Of a DNA stretch of 35,031 bases, positions 17,210 to 24,971 are shown piece by piece. The translations under genes were made by a program, and so were the position numbers. Where the stretch lies: assembly GCA_035458525.1 (NCBI GenBank), contig DATHZQ010000033.1, positions 1 through 35,031 on the forward strand. Reading direction: 5' to 3'. Position 1 is the stretch's first letter; each line of letters begins with the position of its first letter. A model generated the notes under the pieces. The model did not search any database and was not told where the DNA came from. It saw only the letters and a program-made list of their open reading frames with translations. Origin of the DNA: DATHZQ01 sp035458525 (GTDB lineage: Bacteria > Actinomycetota > Acidimicrobiia > Spongiisociales > UBA5794).

Positions 17210-18024
17210 ACGTCGACCCCGAACACGCGCAGCGCGTCGTTGAGCGACGTCTTGCGGTCCGTGGTCTCGTTCCTCCAACCGATGATCAGCGGGGTCTGCA
17301 GGTAGTAGGTCCCGGCAGGGAACTGGCGAGGTCGCGCCCCCGGCACCACCACCGCGTTGGCCGGTACCCGGCCACGGATCTCCACCGGCTCGTCACCGGT
17401 GACGTCGATGATCGGTATCGACGCGCTGATGGTCGTGTTTGCACCCAAGACCGCCCCCTCTTCGACGATGACTCCTTCGACCACGATGCTACGGCTCCCG
17501 ATGAAGGCGCCGTCTTCGATGATGACGGGCCGCGCCGACGGCGGCTCCAACACGCCGCCGATGCCGACACCGCCCGACAGGTGCACATCTCTGCCGATCT
17601 GGGCACAGGAGCCGACGGTTGCCCACGTGTCGACCATGGTTCCCGAACCGACGTGCGCTCCGATGTTCACGTAGCCGGGCATGACGACGACCCCGGGCTC
17701 GCAGAATGCCCCGTAGCGGACCGTGCCGGGTGGCACGACGCGAATGCCCTGCTCCGCCAGTCCCCGCTTCGTCGGGATCTTGTCGTGGTACTCGAACGGA
17801 CCGGTTTCCAACGTCGTGAGTTCGGCGAGCCGGAAGTAGAGGAGGATCGCCTCCTTCACCCACTCGTTCACGGTCCACTCGCCGTCGACCTTCTCTGCGA
17901 CCCGCAACCGGCCGGCGTCGAGCGCGGCAATCACGTCGTCGACGGCACTCTTCGCTTCCGCCAGTCGATCGAGGTCCGCGTAGGCCGCCTCGATCGCTTG
18001 ACGATGGTTCACCCACTCAGACAC
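17206..18024 (-). CDS. dapD: Tetrahydrodipicolinate N-succinyltransferase
   Basis: This enzyme transfers succinyl from succinyl-CoA to tetrahydrodipicolinate, committing it to the succinylase branch of lysine/diaminopimelate synthesis. It has 272 residues, close to the 274 of E. coli DapD. An N-terminal helical domain (1-about 100) is followed by a left-handed beta-helix built from hexapeptide repeats (about 105-220; for example MPGYVNIGAHVGSGTMVDTW and GSCAQIGRDVHLSGGVGIGG). The start is GTG at 18024, giving a 16-base overlap with the end of dapC, with GAGGTGG upstream. A GTG four codons later (18012) is possible. It belongs to the E. coli-type DapD family rather than the distinct M. tuberculosis-type enzyme, judging by length and the N-terminus. 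Confidence 0.95.
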   Translation of the reverse strand: MSEWVNHRQAIEAAYADLDRLAEAKSAVDDVIAALDAGRLRVAEKVDGEWTVNEWVKEAILLYFRLAELTTLETGPFEYHDKIPTKRGLAEQGIRVVPPGTVRYGAFCEPGVVVMPGYVNIGAHVGSGTMVDTWATVGSCAQIGRDVHLSGGVGIGGVLEPPSARPVIIEDGAFIGSRSIVVEGVIVEEGAVLGANTTISASIPIIDVTGDEPVEIRGRVPANAVVVPGARPRQFPAGTYYLQTPLIIGWRNETTDRKTSLNDALRVFGVDV

Positions 18025-19163
18025 GTACGCACCACCTCAGCTGCAGCTTCACACTCGGCAAGCGCCGGCACGAGCGCCAGACGCAGATACCCCTCGCCCC
18101 CAGACCCGAAGAACCTCCCCGGCGACACCACCACGCCGCCGGCGAGCAGACGGTCGGTCATCTCGAGGTCGTCGTCGACCTCGATCCACAAGTACAGGCC
18201 CGCCTCCGAGGCCACGGTCGGATGACCCAAATCGGCGAACGCCTTCCGCAACACCGTGCGTTTGGCCGCGAAGATCTCCCGCCGTTCCGCGGCATGGGCA
18301 TCGTCCGACCATGCCGCCACCGCGGCTGCCTGGACGAACTCCGGCGAGGCAGTTCCGGTGGCCGTCCGCAGCTTCTTCAGTGCGGCAATGGCCTCGGCGT
18401 CGCCGACCACCGCACCGGAGCGATACCCGGTCATGCCGCTCCGTTTGGAGCACGAGAAGTACGCCAGAACGCCGCGTGCACCGTCACCTGCGACTTGCAG
18501 GACCGATGGCGGACCCTCCGGATGGAGGCCAGGGTCGTAGACGTCGGAATAGCACTCGTCGGACAGGAACAGCGCACCCACCTCCCGCGCCTGGGCAACG
18601 AACCGTTCGAGCGTTGGTGCATCGGTCACGGCGCCGGTCGGGTTGTGCGGTGTGCAGGTCCAGACCATCCGAGCCTGCTCCCAATCGGTGGTCGAGATGT
18701 CCTCGGGGCGCAACACGAAGTCGCCGGAGAGCACGACGGGAGCCACCACGGCACCGGCGAACCTGGCCCCGCGCTCGTAGATCGGGTAGCCGGGCGATCC
18801 GTACACGACTCGATCCTCGGCGCCGGCGTCGATGAACGCCAGCGGGGTGGAGAAAACGGCCTCCTTCGACCCCGACGTTGGAATCACTTGCGTATCCGGA
18901 TCCACCTCGACACCGAACCGCCGGGCGAGATAGTCGGCAATGGCGCGTCGCAGCTCCGGCAATCCAGCCGTCGTGGGGTATTGGGAGACGGCGGGAACCG
19001 CCCGCTTCAGCGCCTCCGGGATGAAGTTGGGCGTCGGCTCCCGCGGATCACCGATCGAGAAGTCGATGACCTGCTCGCCGGCCTCTCGGAGCGCACGGGC
19101 GCGCTCGTGAACGGTCGCAATGGGGTATGCGCCGAGCTGTTGGAGAACCGGGTTGATGCGCAT
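18009..19163 (-). CDS. dapC: Succinyldiaminopimelate transaminase
   Basis: A class I/II PLP aminotransferase of 384 residues that converts N-succinyl-2-amino-6-oxopimelate to N-succinyl-LL-diaminopimelate with glutamate. The PLP lysine is Lys240 in SCSKRSGMTGYRSG. The cofactor-binding NPTG is at 174-177 and the Asp202/Tyr205 pair lies in LSDECYSDVYD. The assignment to DapC rests on family resemblance and on the overlap with dapD and dapE. The ATG at 19163 starts the family N-terminus (MRINPVLQQL) and has TACCGT 7 bases upstream and no ribosome site. An open frame to 19247 overlaps the divergent gene's promoter region and was rejected. Confidence 0.93.
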   Translation of the reverse strand: MRINPVLQQLGAYPIATVHERARALREAGEQVIDFSIGDPREPTPNFIPEALKRAVPAVSQYPTTAGLPELRRAIADYLARRFGVEVDPDTQVIPTSGSKEAVFSTPLAFIDAGAEDRVVYGSPGYPIYERGARFAGAVVAPVVLSGDFVLRPEDISTTDWEQARMVWTCTPHNPTGAVTDAPTLERFVAQAREVGALFLSDECYSDVYDPGLHPEGPPSVLQVAGDGARGVLAYFSCSKRSGMTGYRSGAVVGDAEAIAALKKLRTATGTASPEFVQAAAVAAWSDDAHAAERREIFAAKRTVLRKAFADLGHPTVASEAGLYLWIEVDDDLEMTDRLLAGGVVVSPGRFFGSGGEGYLRLALVPALAECEAAAEVVRTCLSG

Positions 19164-19170
19164 CGCTGCA

Positions 19171-19176
19171 ACGGTA
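19171..19176 (-). promoter_or_regulatory. Leaderless-type promoter before dapC (TACCGT)
   Basis: TACCGT on the minus strand ends 7 bases before the dapC ATG. With a 17-base spacer upstream lies TCCGGG (19194-19199), inside a GTCCGGGCA also found at the same place before the lipoprotein gene. Confidence 0.5.
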
Positions 19177-19241
19177 GTTGTCCTGCCGGATTGCCCGGAC
19201 GCACACGGCCGCCACGAATCGAGGTTGACGTGGCGCGCTTC

Positions 19242-19247
19242 TACCAT
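19242..19247 (+). promoter_or_regulatory. Leaderless-type -10 box TACCAT before the gene at 19255
   Basis: TACCAT ends 7 bases before the GTG at 19255, and there is no Shine-Dalgarno. The 91-base gap is shared with the divergent dapC promoter. Confidence 0.45.
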
Positions 19248-19254
19248 CGCGGCC

Positions 19255-19656
19255 GTGAGCCAGACCCGCTATCGAATCGTCCTTTCGCTGCTCGGCGTGA
19301 CGTTCGCCGCGATCGTCATCGGCGCGGTCATTCTCACTCCCAGCGGAGACGCCCCCCGGCTTCCGGACGCTGTCGACGGCTACTCGCCGGCCGATGGCGC
19401 CACCGTGCTCCGGCAAACCCAGCTCGTGATCGATCTGAAGCCCGGGTACGACATCGATCTCCGGGTCGATGGCGTTCCGATCCCCGACAGCGAATTGGAT
19501 GCGGTCGAGGAGACCGGACGGTTTGTCTGGATCCCAGGGCCGGGCAAGACATTCGAGGAGTGGGTCCCGGGCTTCCGCGCCATCCAGGTGACGTGGGACC
19601 GGACCAGCGGCCTGCCTGATCCCGGAGAGCTTCGCTGGACTTTCCGCGTCCAGTGA
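19255..19656 (+). CDS. Small membrane-anchored exported protein, unknown
   Basis: A 133-residue protein with a short N-terminal tail, one hydrophobic segment (about residues 7-27, IVLSLLGVTFAAIVIGAVIL) and an extracytoplasmic domain of about 100 residues. That domain is rich in beta-forming and acidic residues (for example VIDLKPGYDIDLRVDG and RFVWIPGPGKTFEEW). No lipobox and no cysteine are present. I do not recognise the family. The start is GTG at 19255 with a TACCAT box 7 bases upstream; a longer frame back to 19120 would run through dapC's 5' end and was rejected. It precedes the K+ channel by 96 bases on the same strand. Confidence 0.72.
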   Translation: MSQTRYRIVLSLLGVTFAAIVIGAVILTPSGDAPRLPDAVDGYSPADGATVLRQTQLVIDLKPGYDIDLRVDGVPIPDSELDAVEETGRFVWIPGPGKTFEEWVPGFRAIQVTWDRTSGLPDPGELRWTFRVQ

Positions 19657-19709
19657 CCCGACCCCGGTTCCGTTCGTGGCGAGCCACGTGGCGCTACGCC
19701 GGACGGCTG

Positions 19710-19722
19710 TGATGGACCATCA
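19710..19722. promoter_or_regulatory. Palindrome upstream of the K+ channel gene
   Basis: TGATGG-A-CCATCA is a perfect 6-base inverted repeat around one base. It lies 30 bases before the channel's ATG, where an operator or a leader hairpin could sit. No family of regulator is suggested by it. Confidence 0.25.
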
Positions 19723-19752
19723 TGTGGCCATGCATCCTCGAGGCCGGACACG

Positions 19753-20748
19753 ATGACGGAACGCCAGCGCCTGCGATGGGCGGTTGCCGTACTGGGCGCC
19801 ATCGTGGTGATCGGCACGGCTGGCTACGTGCAGGTTCAGGATCTGAGCCTGCTGGATGCCCTGTACTTCACGGTCATCACCGTGTCGACGGTCGGATTCG
19901 CAGAACCGCCGGGTGGTTTCACGACAGCGGGTCAGGCCCTCACCATTGCCATGATCCTGATGGGCGTCGGCGCCGCGTTCTACACGGCAGTCACCGCACT
20001 TGAACTGCTCATCGACGAGATGGTTGGCGGGAGCCGCCGCCAGCGACGGGAGGAAAAGATGATCGCGAGACTCGAAGGCCACGCCATCGTCTGCGGGTAC
20101 GGGCGTGTCGGCACCAGTGTCGCCAACCGGCTCTCGGCCCGGGACGTCGAGCTGGTGATCGTCGACGACCTCGAGGATCGGATCGAGCGGGCTCGGGTTC
20201 AAGGCTTTGCCACCGTACGCGGCGACGCCACGCACGAGGACGTCCTGAGCGCCGCCGGCGTCGATAGAGCCAGCGTGGTCATTGCGTGTGTCCACAGCGA
20301 CAGCGACAACCTCTCGGTGGTCCTCTCCGCACGGGTGCGACGTCCCGACCTCTACATCCTGGCTCGCGCCTCGGACACGGACGCCGAACGCAGAATCAAG
20401 ATGGCCGGCGCGGACCGGGTCATCACCCCGCCAGAGGTGGGCGCCGAGCGGCTGGCCGCGCTCGTGCTCCATCCGGGCTTGACCGAGTTCGTCGACATCG
20501 CTGCCGGCGGCACGCTGTTCGAGTTCCGCGTCGAGGAGCTGACGCTCGGCCCGGAGTCGGAGCTGGCCAACGTACCCCTCGCAGAATCGCGGGTTCGGAG
20601 CCGGGTTGGCGCCTCGATCCTGGCGATTCGTCACGCCGAAGGCCGCATCACGACCAATCCGCCGCCAACGATGAACCTCGTGCCGGGCGACGTGCTCGTT
20701 GCCATCGGCACCGTGGACCAGCTGCGAGCGCTCGAGAAGCTCGTCTAG
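19753..20748 (+). CDS. Two-TM potassium channel with cytoplasmic RCK (TrkA-N/TrkA-C) domain
   Basis: A 331-residue K+ channel subunit, probably a tetramer. Helix TM1 is about 8-27, the pore helix and filter about 33-51, and TM2 about 62-88. A Rossmann RCK_N domain follows (GYGRVG at 115-120, with an acidic VIVDD at the end of beta-2 that suits NAD(H) or other nucleotide), then an RCK_C domain (about 245-331). The filter reads TVGFAEP instead of the canonical TVGYGD. Gly48 and the hydroxyl residue before it are kept, but Tyr is Phe and the second Gly is Ala. The ATG at 19753 lacks a clear ribosome site. Channel assignment rests on the TM-pore-TM layout; a pure TrkA regulator is excluded by the pore. 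Confidence 0.9.
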   Translation: MTERQRLRWAVAVLGAIVVIGTAGYVQVQDLSLLDALYFTVITVSTVGFAEPPGGFTTAGQALTIAMILMGVGAAFYTAVTALELLIDEMVGGSRRQRREEKMIARLEGHAIVCGYGRVGTSVANRLSARDVELVIVDDLEDRIERARVQGFATVRGDATHEDVLSAAGVDRASVVIACVHSDSDNLSVVLSARVRRPDLYILARASDTDAERRIKMAGADRVITPPEVGAERLAALVLHPGLTEFVDIAAGGTLFEFRVEELTLGPESELANVPLAESRVRSRVGASILAIRHAEGRITTNPPPTMNLVPGDVLVAIGTVDQLRALEKLV

Positions 20749-20859
20749 CCCGGCGAGCTGGGCGGGCGCGATGGTGGCCCGGCTCGGGGCGCTTCGATCG
20801 CCGTCCGGTGCCAGCAAGCCGAGCAGCCCGAGCTCTCGCACAAGCTCCTCGCGACGCGC
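20749..20859. other. Gap between convergent K+ channel and ligA
   Basis: These 111 bases contain a 7-base inverted repeat, GCTCGGG (20782-20788) and CCCGAGC (20827-20833), with a 38-base loop. It might help end transcription from either side. There is no T-tract, and I see no gene here. Confidence 0.3.
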
Positions 20860-22893
20860 TCAGTCCTCGGTCGGGAGGGCGGCGGCGCCTTCATCGAGGA
20901 GACGGGCAAACGCAGCCTCGTCGAGGACGGGGACGCCGAGCGTCTCCGCCTTTTGTAGCTTCGAACCCGGATTGGCGCCGGCCACCACCGCCGACGTCTT
21001 CTTCGAGACCGAACCGGTGACCTTGCCGCCTCGCTCCTCGACGGCCGCTTTGGCCCCGTCCCGGCTGAAACCCTCGAGCGTGCCGGTCACCACCACCGTC
21101 ACGCCGCGCAGCAGGTCCGACGTGCCGCCAGCTTCGGATTCCGGATCCTCGAGCCGCACCCCGGCCGCACCGAGCCTGGCGACCAGCGCGACGTTGTCGG
21201 AATCGGTCGCCCACTCCCGGATGGAACGTGCGATTTCCGGACCGATCCCGTCGATGGCGACGATGTCGTCCTCGGACGCATCCATGAGCTTGGGCAGCGA
21301 GCCGAAATGACGCGAGAGCGAGCGAGCGACCGTGCCCCCGACGTGGGGAATGCCGAGCGCCGTGAGCAGGCGAGCGAGTGGCCTGTCCTTGGCGCTCTGG
21401 ATAGCGGCCGTCAGGTTGCCGACCGAGACTTCTCCCCAGCCGTCGCGGCCGAGCAGCGCCGCTCCGTCCAGGGTGAAGATGTCGGCCGGATCGGAGATCA
21501 GGCCCTCCTCGAGCAGCATGTCGACGGTCTTGTACCCGAGACCCTCGATGTCCATCGCACCCCGCGAGGCCCAGTGGAACAGGTACTCCCGCAACCGGCT
21601 CGGGCACTCGTACCCGCCGGTGCACTTCGCTTTCGCCTCGCCTTCTGCCAGAACGATCGGATGGTCGCAGAAGGGACATCGCTCCGGCATGTGCCACACG
21701 GCCGCACCTTTGCGGCGCTGGGACAGCACCGGACCGACCACCTCGGGAATCACGTCGCCGGCACGGCGCACGATCACGGTGTCGCCGATGCGGACGTCCT
21801 TGCGCTGCACCTCGCCTTCATTGTGCAAAGTGGCGTTCGTGACCGAGACCCCACCGACGAATACCGGCTCGAGGACCGCATACGGCGTCACCGCGCCGGT
21901 GCGTCCGACATTGATCGCGATGTCGCGCAAGATCGTCGTCTTCTCCTCGGGCGGCATCTTGTACGCGATGGCCCATCGTGGACTCTTGGCGGTGAAGCCC
22001 ACGGCACGCTGGTCGGCGAGCGCATCGACCTTGATCACCACGCCGTCGGTCTCGTAGTCGTGGCTGTGGCGCTCCCGCAGCGCGTCGGCGACGTAGCGCT
22101 CGACCCCGGTGATGTCGCCGACCACCTCACTGGAAGGGTTCACTCGCAAGCCGAGGTCGCGCAGCCATTCCATTGCTTCGCTGTGCCGCTCGAAGGCCGG
22201 CCCGCCCTGCACGAAGCCAAGCTGGTAGACCCAGATGTTGAGGTTGCGCTCGGCCGTCTTCGCCGGGTCCTTCTGCCGAACCGAGCCTGCTGCGGTGTTG
22301 CGCGGATTCACGTACGGCCGCTCCCCCAGCTCGGCCTGGCGTGCGTTCAGCGCCTCGAACGCCGACACGGGCATGTAGATCTCCCCGCGGACCTCCATCA
22401 GCTCGGCGCCATCACCTCGCAAGCGCAGTGGCACTGCATCGATCGTGCGCACGTTGGCCGTGACGTCCTCTCCGGTGACCCCGTCACCACGGGTGGCCGC
22501 CTGCACCAAGACACCGCCCGCATAGGTGAGCGAGACCGCCAGGCCGTCGATCTTCAACTCGCACGCGTAGCCGTCCGGGCGTCGCTCGAGCACTCGTTCG
22601 AGCCGGGCTTCCCACGACTCGAGCTCCTCGGTCGAGAACGCATTGTCGAGAGAGAACATGCGCTCGCGGTGGTCGACCGGGGCAAATGTGTCGCTGGTCG
22701 GCCCTCCGACCCGCTGGGTCGGCGAGTCGGGTGTGACCAGCTCCGGATGCGCGGTCTCGATATCCACGAGCTCTCGGAGCAGCAGGTCGAACTCGACGTC
22801 CGAGATCTCCGGTGCGTCGAGCACGTGGTAGCGGTAGTTGTGATGCTCGAGCAGCGCTCGCAACTCTGCAGCTCGCGCTGCCGGGTCAGTCAT
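20860..22893 (-). CDS. ligA: NAD+-dependent DNA ligase
   Basis: Seals nicks during replication and repair, using NAD+ to adenylate itself. It has 677 residues, full length. The Ia domain is followed by the adenylation domain with Lys114 in CELKIDGLAV. Then come RGDGVTGEDVT, the OB fold, a four-cysteine zinc finger (CPFC then KCTGGYEC), tandem helix-hairpin-helix motifs and a C-terminal BRCT domain (about 590-677, with GTLEGFSRDGAK). The ATG at 22893 has no ribosome site; CAGAAT lies 6 bases upstream, a near match to the leaderless -10 pattern. It is the last gene of the iscS-mnmA-unknown-ligA run; ligA also lies between gatCAB and mnmA-iscS in M. tuberculosis. Confidence 0.98.
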   Translation of the reverse strand: MTDPAARAAELRALLEHHNYRYHVLDAPEISDVEFDLLLRELVDIETAHPELVTPDSPTQRVGGPTSDTFAPVDHRERMFSLDNAFSTEELESWEARLERVLERRPDGYACELKIDGLAVSLTYAGGVLVQAATRGDGVTGEDVTANVRTIDAVPLRLRGDGAELMEVRGEIYMPVSAFEALNARQAELGERPYVNPRNTAAGSVRQKDPAKTAERNLNIWVYQLGFVQGGPAFERHSEAMEWLRDLGLRVNPSSEVVGDITGVERYVADALRERHSHDYETDGVVIKVDALADQRAVGFTAKSPRWAIAYKMPPEEKTTILRDIAINVGRTGAVTPYAVLEPVFVGGVSVTNATLHNEGEVQRKDVRIGDTVIVRRAGDVIPEVVGPVLSQRRKGAAVWHMPERCPFCDHPIVLAEGEAKAKCTGGYECPSRLREYLFHWASRGAMDIEGLGYKTVDMLLEEGLISDPADIFTLDGAALLGRDGWGEVSVGNLTAAIQSAKDRPLARLLTALGIPHVGGTVARSLSRHFGSLPKLMDASEDDIVAIDGIGPEIARSIREWATDSDNVALVARLGAAGVRLEDPESEAGGTSDLLRGVTVVVTGTLEGFSRDGAKAAVEERGGKVTGSVSKKTSAVVAGANPGSKLQKAETLGVPVLDEAAFARLLDEGAAALPTED

Positions 22894-22899
22894 GCACGC

Positions 22900-22905
22900 A
22901 TTCTG
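22900..22905 (-). promoter_or_regulatory. Weak leaderless-type -10 box CAGAAT before ligA
   Basis: CAGAAT on the minus strand ends 6 bases before the ligA ATG. It differs from TAnnnT only at the first base. Confidence 0.3.
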
Positions 22906-22971
22906 GCAGCGGACGGCGACACGTTTCGGAACGCCAGCACGCAAGGCTGACTCATCAAGACGGCACCTCGG

Positions 22972-23880
22972 TCAGCGCCGGTAATCGTCGCGCGCATCCT
23001 GCGCAAGGCCGCGTACCTGATCCACCCACCGGCGCACCGTGGAAGGAAGCGAGGTGCCTCGCTCCACGAGGTGCGGGCTCCGGATCGCATCGAGCGCCCG
23101 CACCAGACCCTCACGAATCCGCTGCGCCCACATCTTGACGCCGATCAGCGCACCGCCGCCGAGGAGGACTGCAGTGGCGGTACCGGCGGCCACGTTGTCG
23201 ACGCCGAAGCCGGAAGCGTCGACCACTCCGCTTGCCGCGGCAACGGCGGCGCCGGCGACCGTGGCTCCTGCGAGCAGACCGACGGCGAGTCTCCGCAGGT
23301 TGCGGGTGTCTGCCTCGAGGACCACGACCTGCTGCGTATCGGTCGCTTCCCGGACTGCGGACGTGACACCCTGGGCTGTACGCAGCGACCGTTTCCCCCG
23401 TGACAGCTGCATCGCCTTGCGCACCACGGCACCGAGGCCTTGGTCCTTCTCCCATGCGGTCACAGCGGGATTCTCCGCACGCTTGCGCATGCCCTCGTGG
23501 TTGACCATCCAGTCGTCGAGTACGCGGCGAACCGATGCAGCGTCCCCGGCGACCGGCCCGTGGGCCGTGATCGCATCGGGCACCAGCAACCGGTCCAGCA
23601 ACTCAGGCTCCTCGACCTCGACCCGCAACAGCTCCTCGAGGAGCGCCTGCTGGAGGTGACGTTGCTCGATGTCGAGCTCGGCGGCGATCTGCGCCAGCAC
23701 GTCGCTGTTGAGCGTATCCGAAGGGTCGGCACCGGGAGCATTGATCTGCAGATCGATGGCGCGCTCCAGAATGCGCTCCGCTTCGCCGACGCTCAGCTGT
23801 TGCAGACGGTCGGCAACCCGGCGCGCTTCCGGGCCGAGTTCTGCGGGCCGTCGCCGGGGTGCGGATTCCTGTCGCTCCAT
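22972..23880 (-). CDS. Two-TM membrane protein of unknown function
   Basis: A 302-residue protein. The N-terminal cytoplasmic half (1-about 195) is helical and charged. It includes RVADRLQQLSVGEAERILER (21-40) and LAQIAAELDIEQRHLQQALLEELL (62-85), which looks like a small helix-turn-helix-like module followed by a coiled stretch. Two hydrophobic hairpin helices follow (about 198-220 and 229-249), then a basic C-terminal tail with amphipathic character. No cysteine or enzymatic motif is seen. I cannot name it. The ATG at 23880 lies 20 bases after mnmA, with CATACT 7 bases upstream. It sits inside a run of conserved housekeeping genes, which suggests it is retained in this lineage. Confidence 0.78.
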   Translation of the reverse strand: MERQESAPRRRPAELGPEARRVADRLQQLSVGEAERILERAIDLQINAPGADPSDTLNSDVLAQIAAELDIEQRHLQQALLEELLRVEVEEPELLDRLLVPDAITAHGPVAGDAASVRRVLDDWMVNHEGMRKRAENPAVTAWEKDQGLGAVVRKAMQLSRGKRSLRTAQGVTSAVREATDTQQVVVLEADTRNLRRLAVGLLAGATVAGAAVAAASGVVDASGFGVDNVAAGTATAVLLGGGALIGVKMWAQRIREGLVRALDAIRSPHLVERGTSLPSTVRRWVDQVRGLAQDARDDYRR

Positions 23881-23900
23881 GGACTCAAGTATGGCCGGAC

Positions 23901-24971
23901 TCAGGCGGCCCGATGCGTGGCATCGATGATGCCGCCGCCAAGGACTTCTTCGCCGCGATAGAAGACGGCGGCCTGCCCCGGGGCAACGGCGAGCTGCGGG
24001 GTGGCGAAATCCACGCGCCAGCGAGAGCCCACCGCTTCGAGTCGCGCCGGCACGGGACGCGAGCGATAGCGGACCTTGACGGTCACCTCCGGCTCCGCCG
24101 GAGCGCTCCCCGCCACGAAGCTCACCTGGTCCACATCGCATCCCACCACCTCGAGATCGCGGCGCTTGCCGATCACCACCGTGGACGTGCGCGGCTCGAT
24201 GTCGATGACGTAGCGGGGTTCACCGACGGCGATGCCGAGCCCCTTGCGTTGCCCGATCGTGAAGTCGACGGTGCCGCGGTGCGTGCCGAGCTCGTGACCC
24301 TCATTGTCGACAATCCTTCCGGCCCGGGCCGAGTCGGGGAATTGCTCGCGGAGGAAGGTGCGGTAGTCGCCGTGGCCGACGAAACACAGGTCCTGGCTGT
24401 CGGGCTTGCCGGCAGTGCGCAGCCCCATCGCGGCTGCTCGCTCCCGGACCTCGGCCTTGGTCATCTCACCGATGGGCAGCCGGATCTGAGCCAGCTCTTC
24501 CTGCCCCAGCATGTGCAGCACGTAGGACTGATCCTTCGTGCCGTCCACGGCGGTCATGAGCCGGTACCCGTCAATGGCATGGCGAATCCTGGCGTGGTGT
24601 CCGGTGACGAGCACGTCACAGCCGAGGATGTGCGTGCGCTCCAGCAGCGCCTTGAAACGTACGGTCCGGTTGCACTCGATACAGGGGTTGGGGGTCCTGC
24701 CCTCCATGTACGAACGACCGAAACGGTCGACAACCTCGCTGCGGAACTCGTCGACGTAGTCGAGCACGTAGTACGGGACGTCGAGCTGGGCGGCGACCCG
24801 GCGAGCGTCCTCGGCATCGCCCACCGTGCAGCAGCCCGCGACCGGCATGGCCCCATCGGCGCCCTCCCATTGCTTCAACGTCACACCGACGACGTCGTGG
24901 CCCTGCTCCAACATCAGTGCTGCAGCGACCGAGCTGTCGACACCCCCGGACATCGCAACGAGGGCTTTCAT
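23901..24971 (-). CDS. mnmA: tRNA-specific 2-thiouridylase
   Basis: Installs sulfur at position 2 of the wobble uridine in tRNA-Lys, -Glu and -Gln, using persulfide sulfur from IscS and ATP. It has 356 residues. The PP-loop is SGGVDSSVAA (8-17), and the catalytic cysteines are Cys97 (NPCIECN) and Cys196 (SQDLCFVG). The KPDSQDLCF segment and the C-terminal beta-barrel (FTIGQRKGLGI onward) are typical. The ATG at 24971 overlaps the iscS TGA (ATGA), so donor and user of the sulfur are co-translated. Confidence 0.97.
   Translation of the reverse strand: MKALVAMSGGVDSSVAAALMLEQGHDVVGVTLKQWEGADGAMPVAGCCTVGDAEDARRVAAQLDVPYYVLDYVDEFRSEVVDRFGRSYMEGRTPNPCIECNRTVRFKALLERTHILGCDVLVTGHHARIRHAIDGYRLMTAVDGTKDQSYVLHMLGQEELAQIRLPIGEMTKAEVRERAAAMGLRTAGKPDSQDLCFVGHGDYRTFLREQFPDSARAGRIVDNEGHELGTHRGTVDFTIGQRKGLGIAVGEPRYVIDIEPRTSTVVIGKRRDLEVVGCDVDQVSFVAGSAPAEPEVTVKVRYRSRPVPARLEAVGSRWRVDFATPQLAVAPGQAAVFYRGEEVLGGGIIDATHRAA

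Noticed and set aside
20782..20833. Inverted repeat as a strong terminator for kch and ligA
   Set aside because: The loop is 38 bases long and no T-tract follows, so I record the repeat only as part of the gap description.
19720..20841. 373-codon minus-strand frame opposite the K+ channel
   Set aside because: It starts in the ligA-channel gap with a fair ribosome site, but most of it is antisense to a well-supported gene and shows no domain.
21307..22950. 547-codon plus-strand frame opposite ligA
   Set aside because: Antisense shadow of ligA, full of Arg/His/Asp runs without family resemblance.
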